From: UBA8190 sp003453695
Lineage (GTDB): Bacteria; Actinomycetota; Acidimicrobiia; Acidimicrobiales; UBA8190
Assembly (NCBI GenBank): GCA_036796975.1
Contig: DAIRBY010000012.1
Span: forward strand, 5,722 to 69,721
DNA length: 64,000 nt
Reading direction: 5' to 3'
The notes beneath the pieces are model-generated. The model was not told the DNA's origin. It ran no database searches and worked only from the letters and a program-made list of their open reading frames with translations. Each line of letters starts with the position of its first letter. Position 1 is the first letter of the stretch. The position numbers and the translations under genes were made by a program. Positions 32,584 through 42,766 of the stretch are shown piece by piece.

Positions 32584-34047
32584 ATGGCTCAGACCGTCAC
32601 CGAGGACCTCCTGCAGGCGCCCGGAGCCTACGAACCGGTTCCGTCCGTGGCCGATGCCGTCAGTCGCGCCCGGGCGGCGGCGGCCGGCTGGCGGGCGCTG
32701 TCGCCGGCCCGGCGGGCCCGGCATGTGCTCGGGGCCCGCCAGGCCTTGATGCGTCGCATGAACGAGGTGGTCGACACCATGGTGTCCGAGACGGGCAAGC
32801 TCCGGACCGAAGCCGTCGTCAACGAGATCCTCGTCGCCTGCGAGCTCATCACGTGGTACGCCCGTCACGCCCCCCGGCTGCTCGCCCCCGGCAAGGTGGC
32901 GCCGGGGATCCTCGTGCACAAGCGGGCCGAACGCCGCTACGAGCCACTCGGGGTGGTGGCGGTGATCAGCCCCTGGAACTACCCGCTCGTGCTCTCGCTC
33001 GGCCCCGTCGCCACCGCCCTGTTCGCCGGCAACACCGTCGTGCTCAAACCCTCGGAGCTCACCCCACGCACCGGCGCCCTCGTGGGTGAGCTGTTCTCCG
33101 GCCTCGGGGACCACCCCGACATCGTGCAGGTGGTGACCGGCGCCCGCCGGGAGGGCGACGCCCTGGTCCGTGCCGGAGTCGACAAGGTGTGCTTCACGGG
33201 TTCGGTGGCGACAGGGACGGCGGTGATGCGGGCCGCCGCCCAGACCCGGACGCCGGTGGTGCTCGAGCTGGGCGGCAAGGACCCGATGATCGTGTGTGCC
33301 GACGCCGATCTCGACCGGGCGGCGGCAGCAGCGGTGTGGGGGGCCTTCACCAACTGCGGGCAGACCTGCATCGGCACCGAGCGGGTCTACGTCGTGGACG
33401 AGGTGTACGACCGCTTCGTCGAAAAGGTGCTCTCGCTCACCCGCCAGTTGCGTCAGGCGCCCGACGGCGACGTCGGCGCCATGATCCACTCGGGCCAGGT
33501 GTCGGTGTCCGAGGAGCACGTCGCCGACGCCGTGTCGAAGGGCGCCACCGTGGCCGCCGGCGGCGGGCTCACCGAGGTGGGCGGCCGTCCCGCCTTCGAG
33601 CCCACGGTCCTGCTCGACGTCGACCACGACATGTTGGCCATGCGCGACGAGACGTTCGGGCCGCTGCTGCCCATCATGCGGGTGGCGGGTCCGGACCAGG
33701 CACTCGAGCTGGCCAACGACTCACCCTTCGGGCTCGGCGCCTCGGTGTTCGCCCGGGACCCGGAGCTGGTCGAACGTCTCGTGGACGGCCTGCAGGCGGG
33801 GAACGTCTCCGTCAACGACGTCATGGTGGGCTTCGCCGTCCCCGGCCTCCCCTTCGGCGGCTTCAAGGCGTCGGGCTTGGGGGTGACCCACGGCGAGGAA
33901 GGCCTGCGCGAGTTCACCAAGGTGAAAGCCGTGGTGCGCGACGTGGGCGGGCTCCGTCGCGAACCGATGTGGCTGCCGTTGCCGCGCCGGCTCGGGGCGT
34001 GGGCGCGTCGGGCCATGCGGCTCAAGTACCGGGGCAGGGCGAAGTGA
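32584..34047 (+). CDS. Aldehyde dehydrogenase (ALDH superfamily)
   Basis: 487 residues. Catalytic Cys in FTNCGQTCIGTER, the general-base Glu in LELGGKDPM, the cofactor-binding PWNYPLVLS and FTGSVATG segments, and the C-terminal GLPFGGFKASGLG are all present. Should oxidise an aldehyde to the acid with NAD(P). ATG 32584 follows GGAGGAAAGAAGG; a GTG ten codons upstream is less likely. Same direction as the GMC oxidase unit with an 79-base gap, then GTGA-coupled to a small membrane protein. Confidence 0.92.
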   Translation: MAQTVTEDLLQAPGAYEPVPSVADAVSRARAAAAGWRALSPARRARHVLGARQALMRRMNEVVDTMVSETGKLRTEAVVNEILVACELITWYARHAPRLLAPGKVAPGILVHKRAERRYEPLGVVAVISPWNYPLVLSLGPVATALFAGNTVVLKPSELTPRTGALVGELFSGLGDHPDIVQVVTGARREGDALVRAGVDKVCFTGSVATGTAVMRAAAQTRTPVVLELGGKDPMIVCADADLDRAAAAAVWGAFTNCGQTCIGTERVYVVDEVYDRFVEKVLSLTRQLRQAPDGDVGAMIHSGQVSVSEEHVADAVSKGATVAAGGGLTEVGGRPAFEPTVLLDVDHDMLAMRDETFGPLLPIMRVAGPDQALELANDSPFGLGASVFARDPELVERLVDGLQAGNVSVNDVMVGFAVPGLPFGGFKASGLGVTHGEEGLREFTKVKAVVRDVGGLRREPMWLPLPRRLGAWARRAMRLKYRGRAK

Positions 34048-34409
34048 GCTTCCTCGTCGACCCTCCCCTGCTCCTGGCGTCGGGCGCCGCCATCGAGGCT
34101 GCCGCCCCCGATGAGCGGACGGCACGGCGCCTCGAAGCCGCCGTGCTGGGCGTGTTCGTGGTGACCTCGGTGTCGCTGTACGCCAACGCCCGCTGGGCGC
34201 ACTGGCTCGCCCGGCTGTGCCGTGCCGAGACGGGTCGCGACTGGATGCTCAACTCGGGCGTCTTCCACTTCGACCACGAGAAGGCGGGCCTGCCCACCCA
34301 CGTCGTCGCGGGCGCCTTGTTCGCCACCTACCCGCTGTGGATCCGCCTGGGACGGCGCGCCGGCGGCCGGCTGCGCCCGGCCGTCGGGCGGTCCCCGCTC
34401 TCTGACTGA
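34044..34409 (+). CDS. Small membrane-associated protein, unknown
   Basis: 121 residues. One clear hydrophobic segment near 35-55 (AVLGVFVVTSVSLYANARWAHWLARL) and a weaker one near 85-102 (THVVAGALFATYPLWIRLG). GTG start overlaps the ALDH stop, so it is made together with the ALDH. No family recognised. The stop codon lies inside the palindrome that controls the TetR gene behind it. Confidence 0.65.
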   Translation: MSFLVDPPLLLASGAAIEAAAPDERTARRLEAAVLGVFVVTSVSLYANARWAHWLARLCRAETGRDWMLNSGVFHFDHEKAGLPTHVVAGALFATYPLWIRLGRRAGGRLRPAVGRSPLSD

Positions 34410-34419
34410 CCTGTCAGTC
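34404..34419. promoter_or_regulatory. TetR-type operator palindrome
   Basis: GACTGAC-CT-GTCAGTC, a perfect 7-2-7 inverted repeat. It covers the -35 position and spacer of the promoter whose -10 is TAGCGT (34426-34431), and overlaps the stop codon of the preceding gene. This is the usual place for autorepression by a TetR protein. Confidence 0.6.
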
Positions 34420-34425
34420 TGTTGG

Positions 34426-34431
34426 TAGCGT
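34426..34431 (+). promoter_or_regulatory. -10 element TAGCGT for the TetR gene
   Basis: TAGCGT, seven bases before GTG 34439; the GTG at 34430 lies partly inside the box, which helps choose the start. Confidence 0.45.
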
Positions 34432-34438
34432 GAGGGCG

Positions 34439-35101
34439 GTGCGCGCCCCGAGCAGACCTGCGGCGTCGCCGGCGCGCCCGGGCCGGAGCCGGGCGGTGCG
34501 GCGGGCCATGAGCGAGGAGGAAAAAGAGGGACGGCGGGCCGAGATCCTCGCCGCCGCTAAGAAGGTGTTCGCCCGCAAGGGCTACCACGCCACCACCGTC
34601 GCCGAGATCGCCAAGACGGCCAAGCTCTCCTACGGGTCGATCTACTGGTACTTCGACTCGAAGGACGCCCTGTTCCACGAGCTCATGGAATCCGAGGGTC
34701 AGGCCCTGCGGCGCCATGTCACCGAGGCCCTGGCCACCCCGTCACCGGGAGCGCCCGACGCCCCCTTCCGGGCGGCGGTGCGGGCCACCTTCGAGTTCTT
34801 CGAGTCCGACCGCGCTCTCGTGAAGCTGCTGTTCCGCGACTCCTACGCGCTCGGCGACCGCTTCGAGAAGCACCTGTTCGGGATCTACGAGAGCTTCATC
34901 GGCGACATCGAGGAGATCGTGGCCAGTGCCGCTCAGCGGGGGATCGTGGTCGACTACCCGCCGCGCATGGTGGCCTTCTCGGTGGCGGCCCTGGTGGGAC
35001 AGATCGCCCACCGCCGCATCGTGACCGACGACGGGTTGCCGGCCGCCGTGGTGGCCGACTTCGTGGTGTCGCTGCTGCTCAACGGCCTCCTCCCGCGATG
35101 A
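34439..35101 (+). CDS. TetR/AcrR-family transcriptional regulator
   Basis: 220 residues. After a basic N-terminal tail the helix-turn-helix reads AEILAAAKKVFARKGYHATTVAEIAKTAK then YGSIYWYFDSKDALFHEL, textbook TetR. The C-terminal about 150 residues form the ligand-binding helices. Start options are GTG 34430, GTG 34439 (leaderless from the TAGCGT box, preferred) and ATG 34508, which would keep the whole DNA-binding domain. Probably binds the palindrome just upstream and represses itself with the thiolase-like, crotonase and membrane genes behind; a CoA ester is a likely ligand (inference). Confidence 0.9.
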   Translation: MRAPSRPAASPARPGRSRAVRRAMSEEEKEGRRAEILAAAKKVFARKGYHATTVAEIAKTAKLSYGSIYWYFDSKDALFHELMESEGQALRRHVTEALATPSPGAPDAPFRAAVRATFEFFESDRALVKLLFRDSYALGDRFEKHLFGIYESFIGDIEEIVASAAQRGIVVDYPPRMVAFSVAALVGQIAHRRIVTDDGLPAAVVADFVVSLLLNGLLPR

Positions 35102-36567
35102 ACGGGCTCGACGAGGAGCGCATCCCGGTCATCGTGGCTTCCGGCCAGTGCCTCGAGCGCGACGCTCCGGTGTCGGCGCTCGACCTCATGGCCCGAGCCG
35201 GCCGGGAGTGCCTGGCCCAGGCACCGGCGCTCGCCGACGGGGTCGACCGGGTGTCGGTCGTGAGCGTCATGTCACCGGTGCCGCCCGCCCCGGCATCGGC
35301 GCTGGCCGCACGCCTGGGGTTGTCCCCGGCACGAACCGAGGTGTCCACCATCGGCGGCAACTCGCCGCAGTGGCTGCTCAACCGGGCCGCCTCTGACATC
35401 GCCACCGGGCGCGCCGGGACGGTGCTCGTGGCGGGAGCGGAAACCCAGCGGACCATGAAGGCCATGGTCAGCCCGCCGCCGGTGCCCGAGGAGCAGGCCC
35501 TGGCGCCCGACCCCGTGGTCGGCGACCACCGCGCCGGCGTGGGGCAGGCCGAGCTCGACGCCGGGCTCATCGCCCCCGTACACGTCTATGCACTGTTCGA
35601 AAGCGTGCTCGCCCATCGCGCCGGCCGGAGCTTCGAGCAGCACCGCCGGGTGCTGGGTGAGCTCATGGCGCCGTTCACCGCCGTGGCCGCCGCCCACCCG
35701 GCGGCGTGGTTCCCGACGCGGCGCACCCCCGAAGAGCTGTCCACGGTCGGCCCCGGCAACCGCCTCGTCGCCGAGCCCTATCCGAAGCTTCTGTGCGCCG
35801 TGATCAACGTCGACCAGGGGGCGTGCGTGCTCGTCACCTCCTTGGCGGCGGCGCGGCGGGCCCACGTGGCCGACCGGGCCGCGTTCTGCCTGGCGGGCGC
35901 CGAGGCCAACGACGTGTGGTTCCCCTCGGCCCGCCCCGACCCGGGTTCCTCACCGGCGATCTCTGCTGCCGCCGGCGCCGCCCTGGAGGCCGCCGGTGTG
36001 GGCGTCGACGAGGTGAGCGCCTTCGACCTCTACTCGTGCTTCCCCTGTGCCGTCGAGATGGCGGCGCACGCCATCGGGATCGACGTCGACGACAAGCGGG
36101 GGCTGACCGTCACCGGCGGGCTCCCCTACTTCGGCGGACCGGGCAACAACTACACCCTGCACGCCATAGCCACCATGGCTGAGCGCCTCCGCCAGACCGG
36201 CGGCACCGGGCTCGTGACCGGGTTGGGCTGGTACGCCACCAAGCACGCCGTCGGTGTCTACGGTGCCGACCCGCCGCCTCGGGGGTGGCGCCACGCCGAC
36301 ACCACCGCCGCCCAGACGGCCATCGACGCCGCCGGCGCCGACGTGGCAGCCGACGCCGTCGGGCCCGCCACCGTGGTGGCCTCGACCGTGGTGAGCGGAC
36401 GCGACGGCCGCCCGCAGGCAGCGCCGGTCATCGCCCGGCTCGACGACGGACGCCAGGTCGCCGCCGCCGCCGAGGACGAGGAGCTGGCCGCCCTGGCCGG
36501 GCGCAACCTGGTGGGCGAGCGCGTCCTTCTCGCCGGTCCCCTGCCGCGCTTTCGGATGGCGGGCTGA
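35098..36567 (+). CDS. Thiolase-like protein type 1 (TLP1-like) with additional C-terminal domain
   Basis: 489 residues with a thiolase fold over about 1-400 plus an additional C-terminal domain (about 405-489). The place of the nucleophilic Cys reads STIGGNSPQW (GGNSPQ 86-91) and the GHPxGxxG loop is changed to YFGGPGNNYT, so thiolysis by the standard mechanism seems impossible. This matches the SCP2-thiolase-like proteins type 1 of mycobacteria, described as monomeric and without thiolase residues. It may bind CoA or a lipid, or catalyse another reaction. ATG overlaps the TetR stop (ATGA). Confidence 0.82.
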   Translation: MNGLDEERIPVIVASGQCLERDAPVSALDLMARAGRECLAQAPALADGVDRVSVVSVMSPVPPAPASALAARLGLSPARTEVSTIGGNSPQWLLNRAASDIATGRAGTVLVAGAETQRTMKAMVSPPPVPEEQALAPDPVVGDHRAGVGQAELDAGLIAPVHVYALFESVLAHRAGRSFEQHRRVLGELMAPFTAVAAAHPAAWFPTRRTPEELSTVGPGNRLVAEPYPKLLCAVINVDQGACVLVTSLAAARRAHVADRAAFCLAGAEANDVWFPSARPDPGSSPAISAAAGAALEAAGVGVDEVSAFDLYSCFPCAVEMAAHAIGIDVDDKRGLTVTGGLPYFGGPGNNYTLHAIATMAERLRQTGGTGLVTGLGWYATKHAVGVYGADPPPRGWRHADTTAAQTAIDAAGADVAADAVGPATVVASTVVSGRDGRPQAAPVIARLDDGRQVAAAAEDEELAALAGRNLVGERVLLAGPLPRFRMAG

Positions 36568-36657
36568 AACTCCGGCGGGCCAGACTCGCCGCCGGACACC
36601 CCGCCGGTGCGGGCGCACAGCGTGACATCGAAGCGCAGCAGAGAGAGGAGACGGGCA

Positions 36658-37425
36658 ATGGCGGCAGTGGAGCGGGAGCGGCGGGGCAAGGTGGAGATCC
36701 TCACCATCAACCGGCCGGAAGCGCGCAATGCCATCAACGGCGACGTCACCGCGGCCATGGGAGCGGCGCTCGACGACCTGGCCGCTGACGACGACTGCTG
36801 GGTGGTGGTGCTGACCGGCGCAGGGGACAAGTCGTTCTCGGCGGGGATGGACCTGAAGGCGTTCGCCTCGGGACAGGGCGCCGGCATCATCGACGCCAAC
36901 GGGTTCGCCAGCGTCACCCGGCGCCAGTTCGCCAAGCCCCTCATCGCCGCCGTCAACGGCGCGGCGCTGGCCGGCGGGTGCGAGATCATGTTGTCTTGCG
37001 ACCTCGTCGTCGCCGCCGAGCACGCCGTCTTCGGCATCCCCGAGGCCAAGCGGGGGCTCATCGCCGGGGCGGGCGGCCTCATCCGGCTCCCCCGGCGCAT
37101 CCCCCGGGCTGTCGCCTTGGAGCTGGCCCTCACAGGTGAGCCCATCGATGCCCAGCGGGCACTGCAGGTCGGGCTGATCAACCGGGTGGTGCCCGCCGGA
37201 CGGCTCATGGACGAAGCGCTGGACCTGGCCGGGACCATCGCCGCCAACGCACCGCTGGCCGTGCGCAACTCGAAGAAGGTGATGCTCGGCAGCGCCGATC
37301 TCCCCGAGATCGAGGCATGGACGCTCAACGACGGCACCTTCGCCGAGGTGTTCACCTCGGCCGACGCCATGGAGGGCGCCGTGGCCTTCGCCGAGAAGCG
37401 ACCCCCCAACTGGCAGGGCAAGTAA
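36658..37425 (+). CDS. Enoyl-CoA hydratase/isomerase (crotonase family)
   Basis: 255 residues. Oxyanion-hole segments FSAGMDLKAF and GAALAGGCEIMLSCD and the catalytic-Glu region IPEAKRGLIAGAGGLIRLPRRI are typical of enoyl-CoA hydratases. ATG follows GAGAGAGGAGACGGGCA; an earlier in-frame start is less likely. It continues the direction of the thiolase-like gene with a 90-base gap. Expected to hydrate a trans-2-enoyl-CoA in the cytoplasm. Confidence 0.9.
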   Translation: MAAVERERRGKVEILTINRPEARNAINGDVTAAMGAALDDLAADDDCWVVVLTGAGDKSFSAGMDLKAFASGQGAGIIDANGFASVTRRQFAKPLIAAVNGAALAGGCEIMLSCDLVVAAEHAVFGIPEAKRGLIAGAGGLIRLPRRIPRAVALELALTGEPIDAQRALQVGLINRVVPAGRLMDEALDLAGTIAANAPLAVRNSKKVMLGSADLPEIEAWTLNDGTFAEVFTSADAMEGAVAFAEKRPPNWQGK

Positions 37426-37428
37426 CCC

Positions 37429-37866
37429 ATGTCCCACGGCGCGGCGCCGCTGTCGGCCTCCGTCCAGCTGGCGCCCGCCATCGACGGGGTGCGGCTCTCG
37501 CTCCACGTCCTGGCGGCGGCGGTGTGGGTGGGAGGGCAGATCACCCTGGCCGGGCTGGTGCCGACGGCCCGGGGCCTCGGCGACGGGGCCACGGCCGCGC
37601 TGGCCCGGGCGTTCGCCCGTATCCAGTGGCCGGCCTACGTCGTGCTCGTGGGCACGGGCATCTGGAACGTCGCCGCCGTGGGCAACCCCCGTCCCTCGGC
37701 GTGGCAGGCGGTGCTCTCGGTGAAGATCGCCGTCGTGGCCCTGGCGGGGCTGGCGGCCTTCCTCCACACCCGCTCCCGGGGCCGGGCGGCCGTCGCCGCC
37801 TGGGGGGCGGTCGCCGCGGTCAGCTCCCTGGCGGCGTTGGTGATGGGCGTGTTCCTGGCCGGCTGA
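37429..37866 (+). CDS. CopD-like four-helix membrane protein
   Basis: 145 residues with four predicted membrane helices. Helix one carries LSLHVLAAAVWVGGQI, the conserved His-x-x-x-x-x-W-x-G arrangement of the CopD/DUF2269-like group, and helix two contains YVVLVGTGIWN. Members of this group have been linked to copper handling or heme, but function here is not clear. Starts three bases after the crotonase stop. Confidence 0.7.
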   Translation: MSHGAAPLSASVQLAPAIDGVRLSLHVLAAAVWVGGQITLAGLVPTARGLGDGATAALARAFARIQWPAYVVLVGTGIWNVAAVGNPRPSAWQAVLSVKIAVVALAGLAAFLHTRSRGRAAVAAWGAVAAVSSLAALVMGVFLAG

Positions 37867-37898
37867 GGGGGCGTACCCGGGCTGCGGTGCCGGGGGTC

Positions 37899-37904
37899 TA
37901 CGCT
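37899..37904 (+). promoter_or_regulatory. -10 element TACGCT for tatA
   Basis: TACGCT with a leader of about 50 bases to the GTG at 37963, which has its own ribosome-binding sequence GAAGGGAAGAG. Unlike most promoters here, this one gives a leadered message. Confidence 0.35.
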
Positions 37905-37962
37905 TGAGGGCGCCTCAGGTGCGGCTCCCGCCGGCGGGCGGGAACAAGAAGGGAAGAGCGCC

Positions 37963-38247
37963 GTGCACCCAGTTCTCGCCGAGATCTTCGGTCCTGACCT
38001 CATCATCGTGATCATCGTCGTCGCTCTGGTCCTGTTCGGGGGCACCCAGATCCCCAAGCTGGCCCGGTCACTGGGCTCGGCACAGTCCGAGTTCAAGAAG
38101 GGGCTGGCCGAGGGACAGAAGGCGGGCGACGCCGCCCCTGCCGCCGAGGGCGGCACCCCCCCGGCCAACGGGACCGCTCCGGCTCCGGGGGCCGCCCCGG
38201 CTCCGGGGACGACGCCCACCCCCGGGACCACACCGCCCACCGGCTGA
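37963..38247 (+). CDS. tatA: Twin-arginine translocase subunit TatA/E
   Basis: 94 residues: a membrane helix DLIIVIIVVALVLFGGTQIP followed by the amphipathic helix LARSLGSAQSEFKKGLAEG, the FGxxxxP hinge (FGGTQIP) being diagnostic of TatA/E/B, then a Pro/Ala/Thr/Gly tail with PAPG/TPTPG repeats. It builds the Tat export pore; tatB and tatC are not in this window. Tat export would be relevant to the Rieske protein, whose actinobacterial homologues use it. Confidence 0.9.
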   Translation: MHPVLAEIFGPDLIIVIIVVALVLFGGTQIPKLARSLGSAQSEFKKGLAEGQKAGDAAPAAEGGTPPANGTAPAPGAAPAPGTTPTPGTTPPTG

Positions 38248-38284
38248 CGCCGCCGAACCTTCGGCGCTCGGCGCGGGACGGGCC

Positions 38285-39580
38285 GTGACCGACGACGTCC
38301 TCGACACCGCCGACAAACTGTGGCGAGGCGAGATCGACATCGCCTCGATCCATCCGGTGGGCGGCTACCTGGGCGGCCTGGCCGAGCCCTGCGACGGGGT
38401 GGCCTTCGTGCCCTCCTTCGCCAACGTCACGGCCTTCTCGACGCCCGAGGGGCTCGTGCTCGTCGACACCGGGTCGAGCTTCGTGGCCGAGGCCGTGCAC
38501 GGGGAGCTACGCCGGTGGTCCGAGCGGCGTCTGCACACCGCCGTGTACTCCCATGGCCACATCGACCACGTCTTCGGGGTCCCGGTGTGGGAGGCCGAAT
38601 CGGCCTCCGAGGGGTGGCCGGCCCCGGTGGTGGTGGCCCACGAGGCGCTCCCCGCCCGCTTCGACCGCTACATCGCCACCGCCGGCTACAACGAGGTCAT
38701 CAACCAGCGCCAGTTCGGCGTTCCCGGGCTGCGCTGGCCCACCGAGTACCGCTATCCCGACACCACGTACCGCTCCCAGCTGGAGCTCGACGTGGGCGGC
38801 ACCGACTTCCGGCTCCACCATGCTCGGGGCGAGACGGACGACCACACCTGGACGTGGGTGCCCGACCACAAGGTGGTCTGTTGCGGGGACCTGTTCATCT
38901 GGGCCTCACCGAACGCCGGCAACCCCCAGAAGGTCCAGCGCTATCCGAAGGAATGGGCGGCCGCCCTGCGGGAGATGGCCGGCCTCGAACCCGAGCTGCT
39001 CCTGCCCGGGCACGGCTTCCCCGTCGTGGGGACGGACCGGGTGCGCCAAGCGCTCACCGACACCGCCATGCTCCTCGAGGACCTGGTCGACCAGACCGTC
39101 GCCCTCATGAACGAAGGCGCCCGGCTGGACGAGATCATCCACGCCGTTCTCCCATCGCCGCAACTGATGGAGCGCCCCTACCTGCAACCGGTGTACGACG
39201 AGCCGGAGTTCGTGGTGCGAAACATCTGGAGGCTGTACGGGGGCTGGTGGGAGGGCAATCCCGCCGCGCTCAAGCCGGCGCCGGAGCGCGCCCTGGCCGG
39301 GGAGCTGGCCGAGCTGTGCGGAGGACCGGGCGTGCTGGCCGACCGTGCCCTCTCCCTGCTCGTGGGCGGCGACGACGGCGCGCCGTCGGACACCGCCCTG
39401 CGCCTCGCCGGGCACCTGGCCGAGACGGCGTCACTGGCCGCCCCGCACGACCCCGCCATCGGGCGCGTGCGGGCCACGGTCTTCGCGGCGCTGGCCGAAC
39501 ACGCCACGTCCACCATGGCCAAAGGGGTGTTCAACTGGGCCTCCCGGGAGTCGGCACAGCGGGCCGAAAGCCCCAGCTGA
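38285..39580 (+). CDS. Metallo-beta-lactamase hydrolase, alkylsulfatase-like
   Basis: 431 residues. The dizinc motif is HGHIDHVFG near 97-105, with further ligands in HHARGETDDHTW, CCGDLF and LLPGHGFPV. The C-terminal half has NIWRLYGGWWEGNPAALKPAP, the dimerisation signature of SdsA1-type alkylsulfatases. No signal peptide. A short-chain or intracellular sulfate-ester or other ester hydrolase is likely; primary alkyl sulfates would release an alcohol usable by the oxidases in this window (inference). Confidence 0.85.
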   Translation: MTDDVLDTADKLWRGEIDIASIHPVGGYLGGLAEPCDGVAFVPSFANVTAFSTPEGLVLVDTGSSFVAEAVHGELRRWSERRLHTAVYSHGHIDHVFGVPVWEAESASEGWPAPVVVAHEALPARFDRYIATAGYNEVINQRQFGVPGLRWPTEYRYPDTTYRSQLELDVGGTDFRLHHARGETDDHTWTWVPDHKVVCCGDLFIWASPNAGNPQKVQRYPKEWAAALREMAGLEPELLLPGHGFPVVGTDRVRQALTDTAMLLEDLVDQTVALMNEGARLDEIIHAVLPSPQLMERPYLQPVYDEPEFVVRNIWRLYGGWWEGNPAALKPAPERALAGELAELCGGPGVLADRALSLLVGGDDGAPSDTALRLAGHLAETASLAAPHDPAIGRVRATVFAALAEHATSTMAKGVFNWASRESAQRAESPS

Positions 39581-39620
39581 AGGGGCTTCGCTCAACTACA
39601 ACCCCCCGGGAGGCCTTGGC

Positions 39621-39626
39621 TAAGGT
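39621..39626 (+). promoter_or_regulatory. -10 element TAAGGT for ctaC
   Basis: TAAGGT eight bases before the GTG at 39635, with no ribosome-binding sequence; leaderless-type start of the oxidase operon. Confidence 0.4.
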
Positions 39627-39634
39627 CGCTTCCC

Positions 39635-40552
39635 GTGACCGCACCGCCCCTCCGCCCGGCCGCGACCGGGCGCCTCCGGCGCTGGCCCCTGGCCGTGGTC
39701 GCCGTGGCGCTGCCCGTCCTGCTCGGCGCCTGCCAGGTCCCGCACTTCTACGCGTTCCGGGGCGCCACCACCCAGGGACACGACGAATTCCTCCTCTACG
39801 CCGGCACCTTCATCGCCGCCATCGTGGTCGGCGGCTTCACCGGCGTCCTCATCTTGTGGGCCGTCTTCCGTTACCGCCGGCGCTCCGAGGACATGCCCCG
39901 CCAGTTCCAGTACCACATCCCTCTGGAGCTCACCTACACCATCGTCCCCATCATCATCGTGCTGGTGCTCTTCGCCTTCACCGTGGTCACCGAGAACAAG
40001 ATGGACCTGGTGGTGGACCACCCCGACCTGGTCGTGAACGTCTACGCCTTCCAGTGGGGCTGGGAATTCGACTACCCGAACCACGTGGTGGTCCGCGCCG
40101 AGACCACCTCGGACCCCGACCCGGTGGGACCGGCGGGACCGGGCGGCCCGTCGTGCAGCCCTGCCGCCTGGTGCCAGGGGCCGGGCCTGGTCATGCCGGC
40201 GGGGCAGACCACCCGGATCCAGTTGCGGTCCAAGGACACCATCCACGGCTTCTACGTCCCGGAGTTCAACTTCTCCCGCTACGCCCAGCCGGGCGTGCTC
40301 AACGAGTTCGACTTCACCGTGCCCCACTCGGGGGTGTACCGGGCCCAGTGCGCCCAGTTCTGCGGCCTGTACCACTCGCTCATGCTGTTCCACGTGGTGG
40401 CCATGCCTCCGGCACAATTCCGGGCGTGGCTCTCCCGAGAGCAGTCCTCGGCCAACACGTCTGTGGGCGGCCCCAACTCGCCGCAGAACCAGACCACCAC
40501 GCCCACCACGCCCAGCACCGTCAACAACACCGCGGCGCGGAGCTCCCGGTGA
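39635..40552 (+). CDS. ctaC: Cytochrome c oxidase subunit II
   Basis: 305 residues. Lipoprotein-type signal with LLGAC (Cys33), two membrane helices (about 52-80 and 97-118), then the CuA domain with WGWEFDYP. CuA ligands visible are His204, Cys239, Cys243, His247 and Met250 in CAQFCGLYHSLM. Position 241 is Gln where almost all relatives have Glu, whose backbone carbonyl binds CuA and whose side chain touches the Mg site. The C-terminus is an Asn/Thr/Pro-rich tail. Receives electrons from the diheme QcrC in the bc1-aa3 supercomplex. First gene of ctaC-ctaD-ctaF. Confidence 0.95.
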   Translation: MTAPPLRPAATGRLRRWPLAVVAVALPVLLGACQVPHFYAFRGATTQGHDEFLLYAGTFIAAIVVGGFTGVLILWAVFRYRRRSEDMPRQFQYHIPLELTYTIVPIIIVLVLFAFTVVTENKMDLVVDHPDLVVNVYAFQWGWEFDYPNHVVVRAETTSDPDPVGPAGPGGPSCSPAAWCQGPGLVMPAGQTTRIQLRSKDTIHGFYVPEFNFSRYAQPGVLNEFDFTVPHSGVYRAQCAQFCGLYHSLMLFHVVAMPPAQFRAWLSREQSSANTSVGGPNSPQNQTTTPTTPSTVNNTAARSSR

Positions 40553-40595
40553 GCCCGGCCGTCCTCGTCCCCGCTCGTCTCATGGAGGCAGCACC

Positions 40596-42311
<1,716 letters not shown>

Positions 42312-42324
42312 GAGAGGGGGCCCG

Positions 42325-42738
42325 GTGCGCATCGAAGCGCTCTTCCTCATCGGGGTGGCCGTCTTCTTCTCGGTCGTGGACGCCATCTACTGGTTCTGGG
42401 GCTACCACTACCTCAGCCTGGGGCCCGAGCAGAGCGGCACCGTGATGCTCATCGGCACGGTGCTGCTCGGCCTGCTCCCCGGCGGCTACTACTTCTGGTG
42501 GTCGAGGCGGATGAAGCCGCGACCCGAGGACCGCACCGATGCCTCCATCGAGGACGGGGCGGGCGTGATCGGAAGCTTCCCGGACTCCAGTGTGTGGCCC
42601 TTCGTGCTCGGCATGGGCCTGTTCCTGGTCGTGCTGGCCGTGGTGTTCGGCCTGTGGCTGCTCTTCCCGGGTTTCGCCCTCGTCATCGCCGCCGCTGTGG
42701 GCGTGACGGTGGAGAGCCGCCGAGGTGGCGCCGTCTGA
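42325..42738 (+). CDS. ctaF: Cytochrome c oxidase subunit IV, actinobacterial type
   Basis: 137 residues with four membrane helices: IEALFLIGVAVFFSVVDAIYW, the TVMLIGTVLLGLLPGGYYFWW segment, and two after a short acidic loop (RPEDRTDASIEDG). This length, helix layout and position 13 bases behind ctaD are typical of the actinobacterial CtaF subunit. GTG start after GAGAGAGGGGGCCCG. Structural subunit of the bc1-aa3 supercomplex. Confidence 0.9.
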   Translation: MRIEALFLIGVAVFFSVVDAIYWFWGYHYLSLGPEQSGTVMLIGTVLLGLLPGGYYFWWSRRMKPRPEDRTDASIEDGAGVIGSFPDSSVWPFVLGMGLFLVVLAVVFGLWLLFPGFALVIAAAVGVTVESRRGGAV

Positions 42739-42766
42739 CCAGCCGGGAGGCGGCGTCCCCGGGGAG

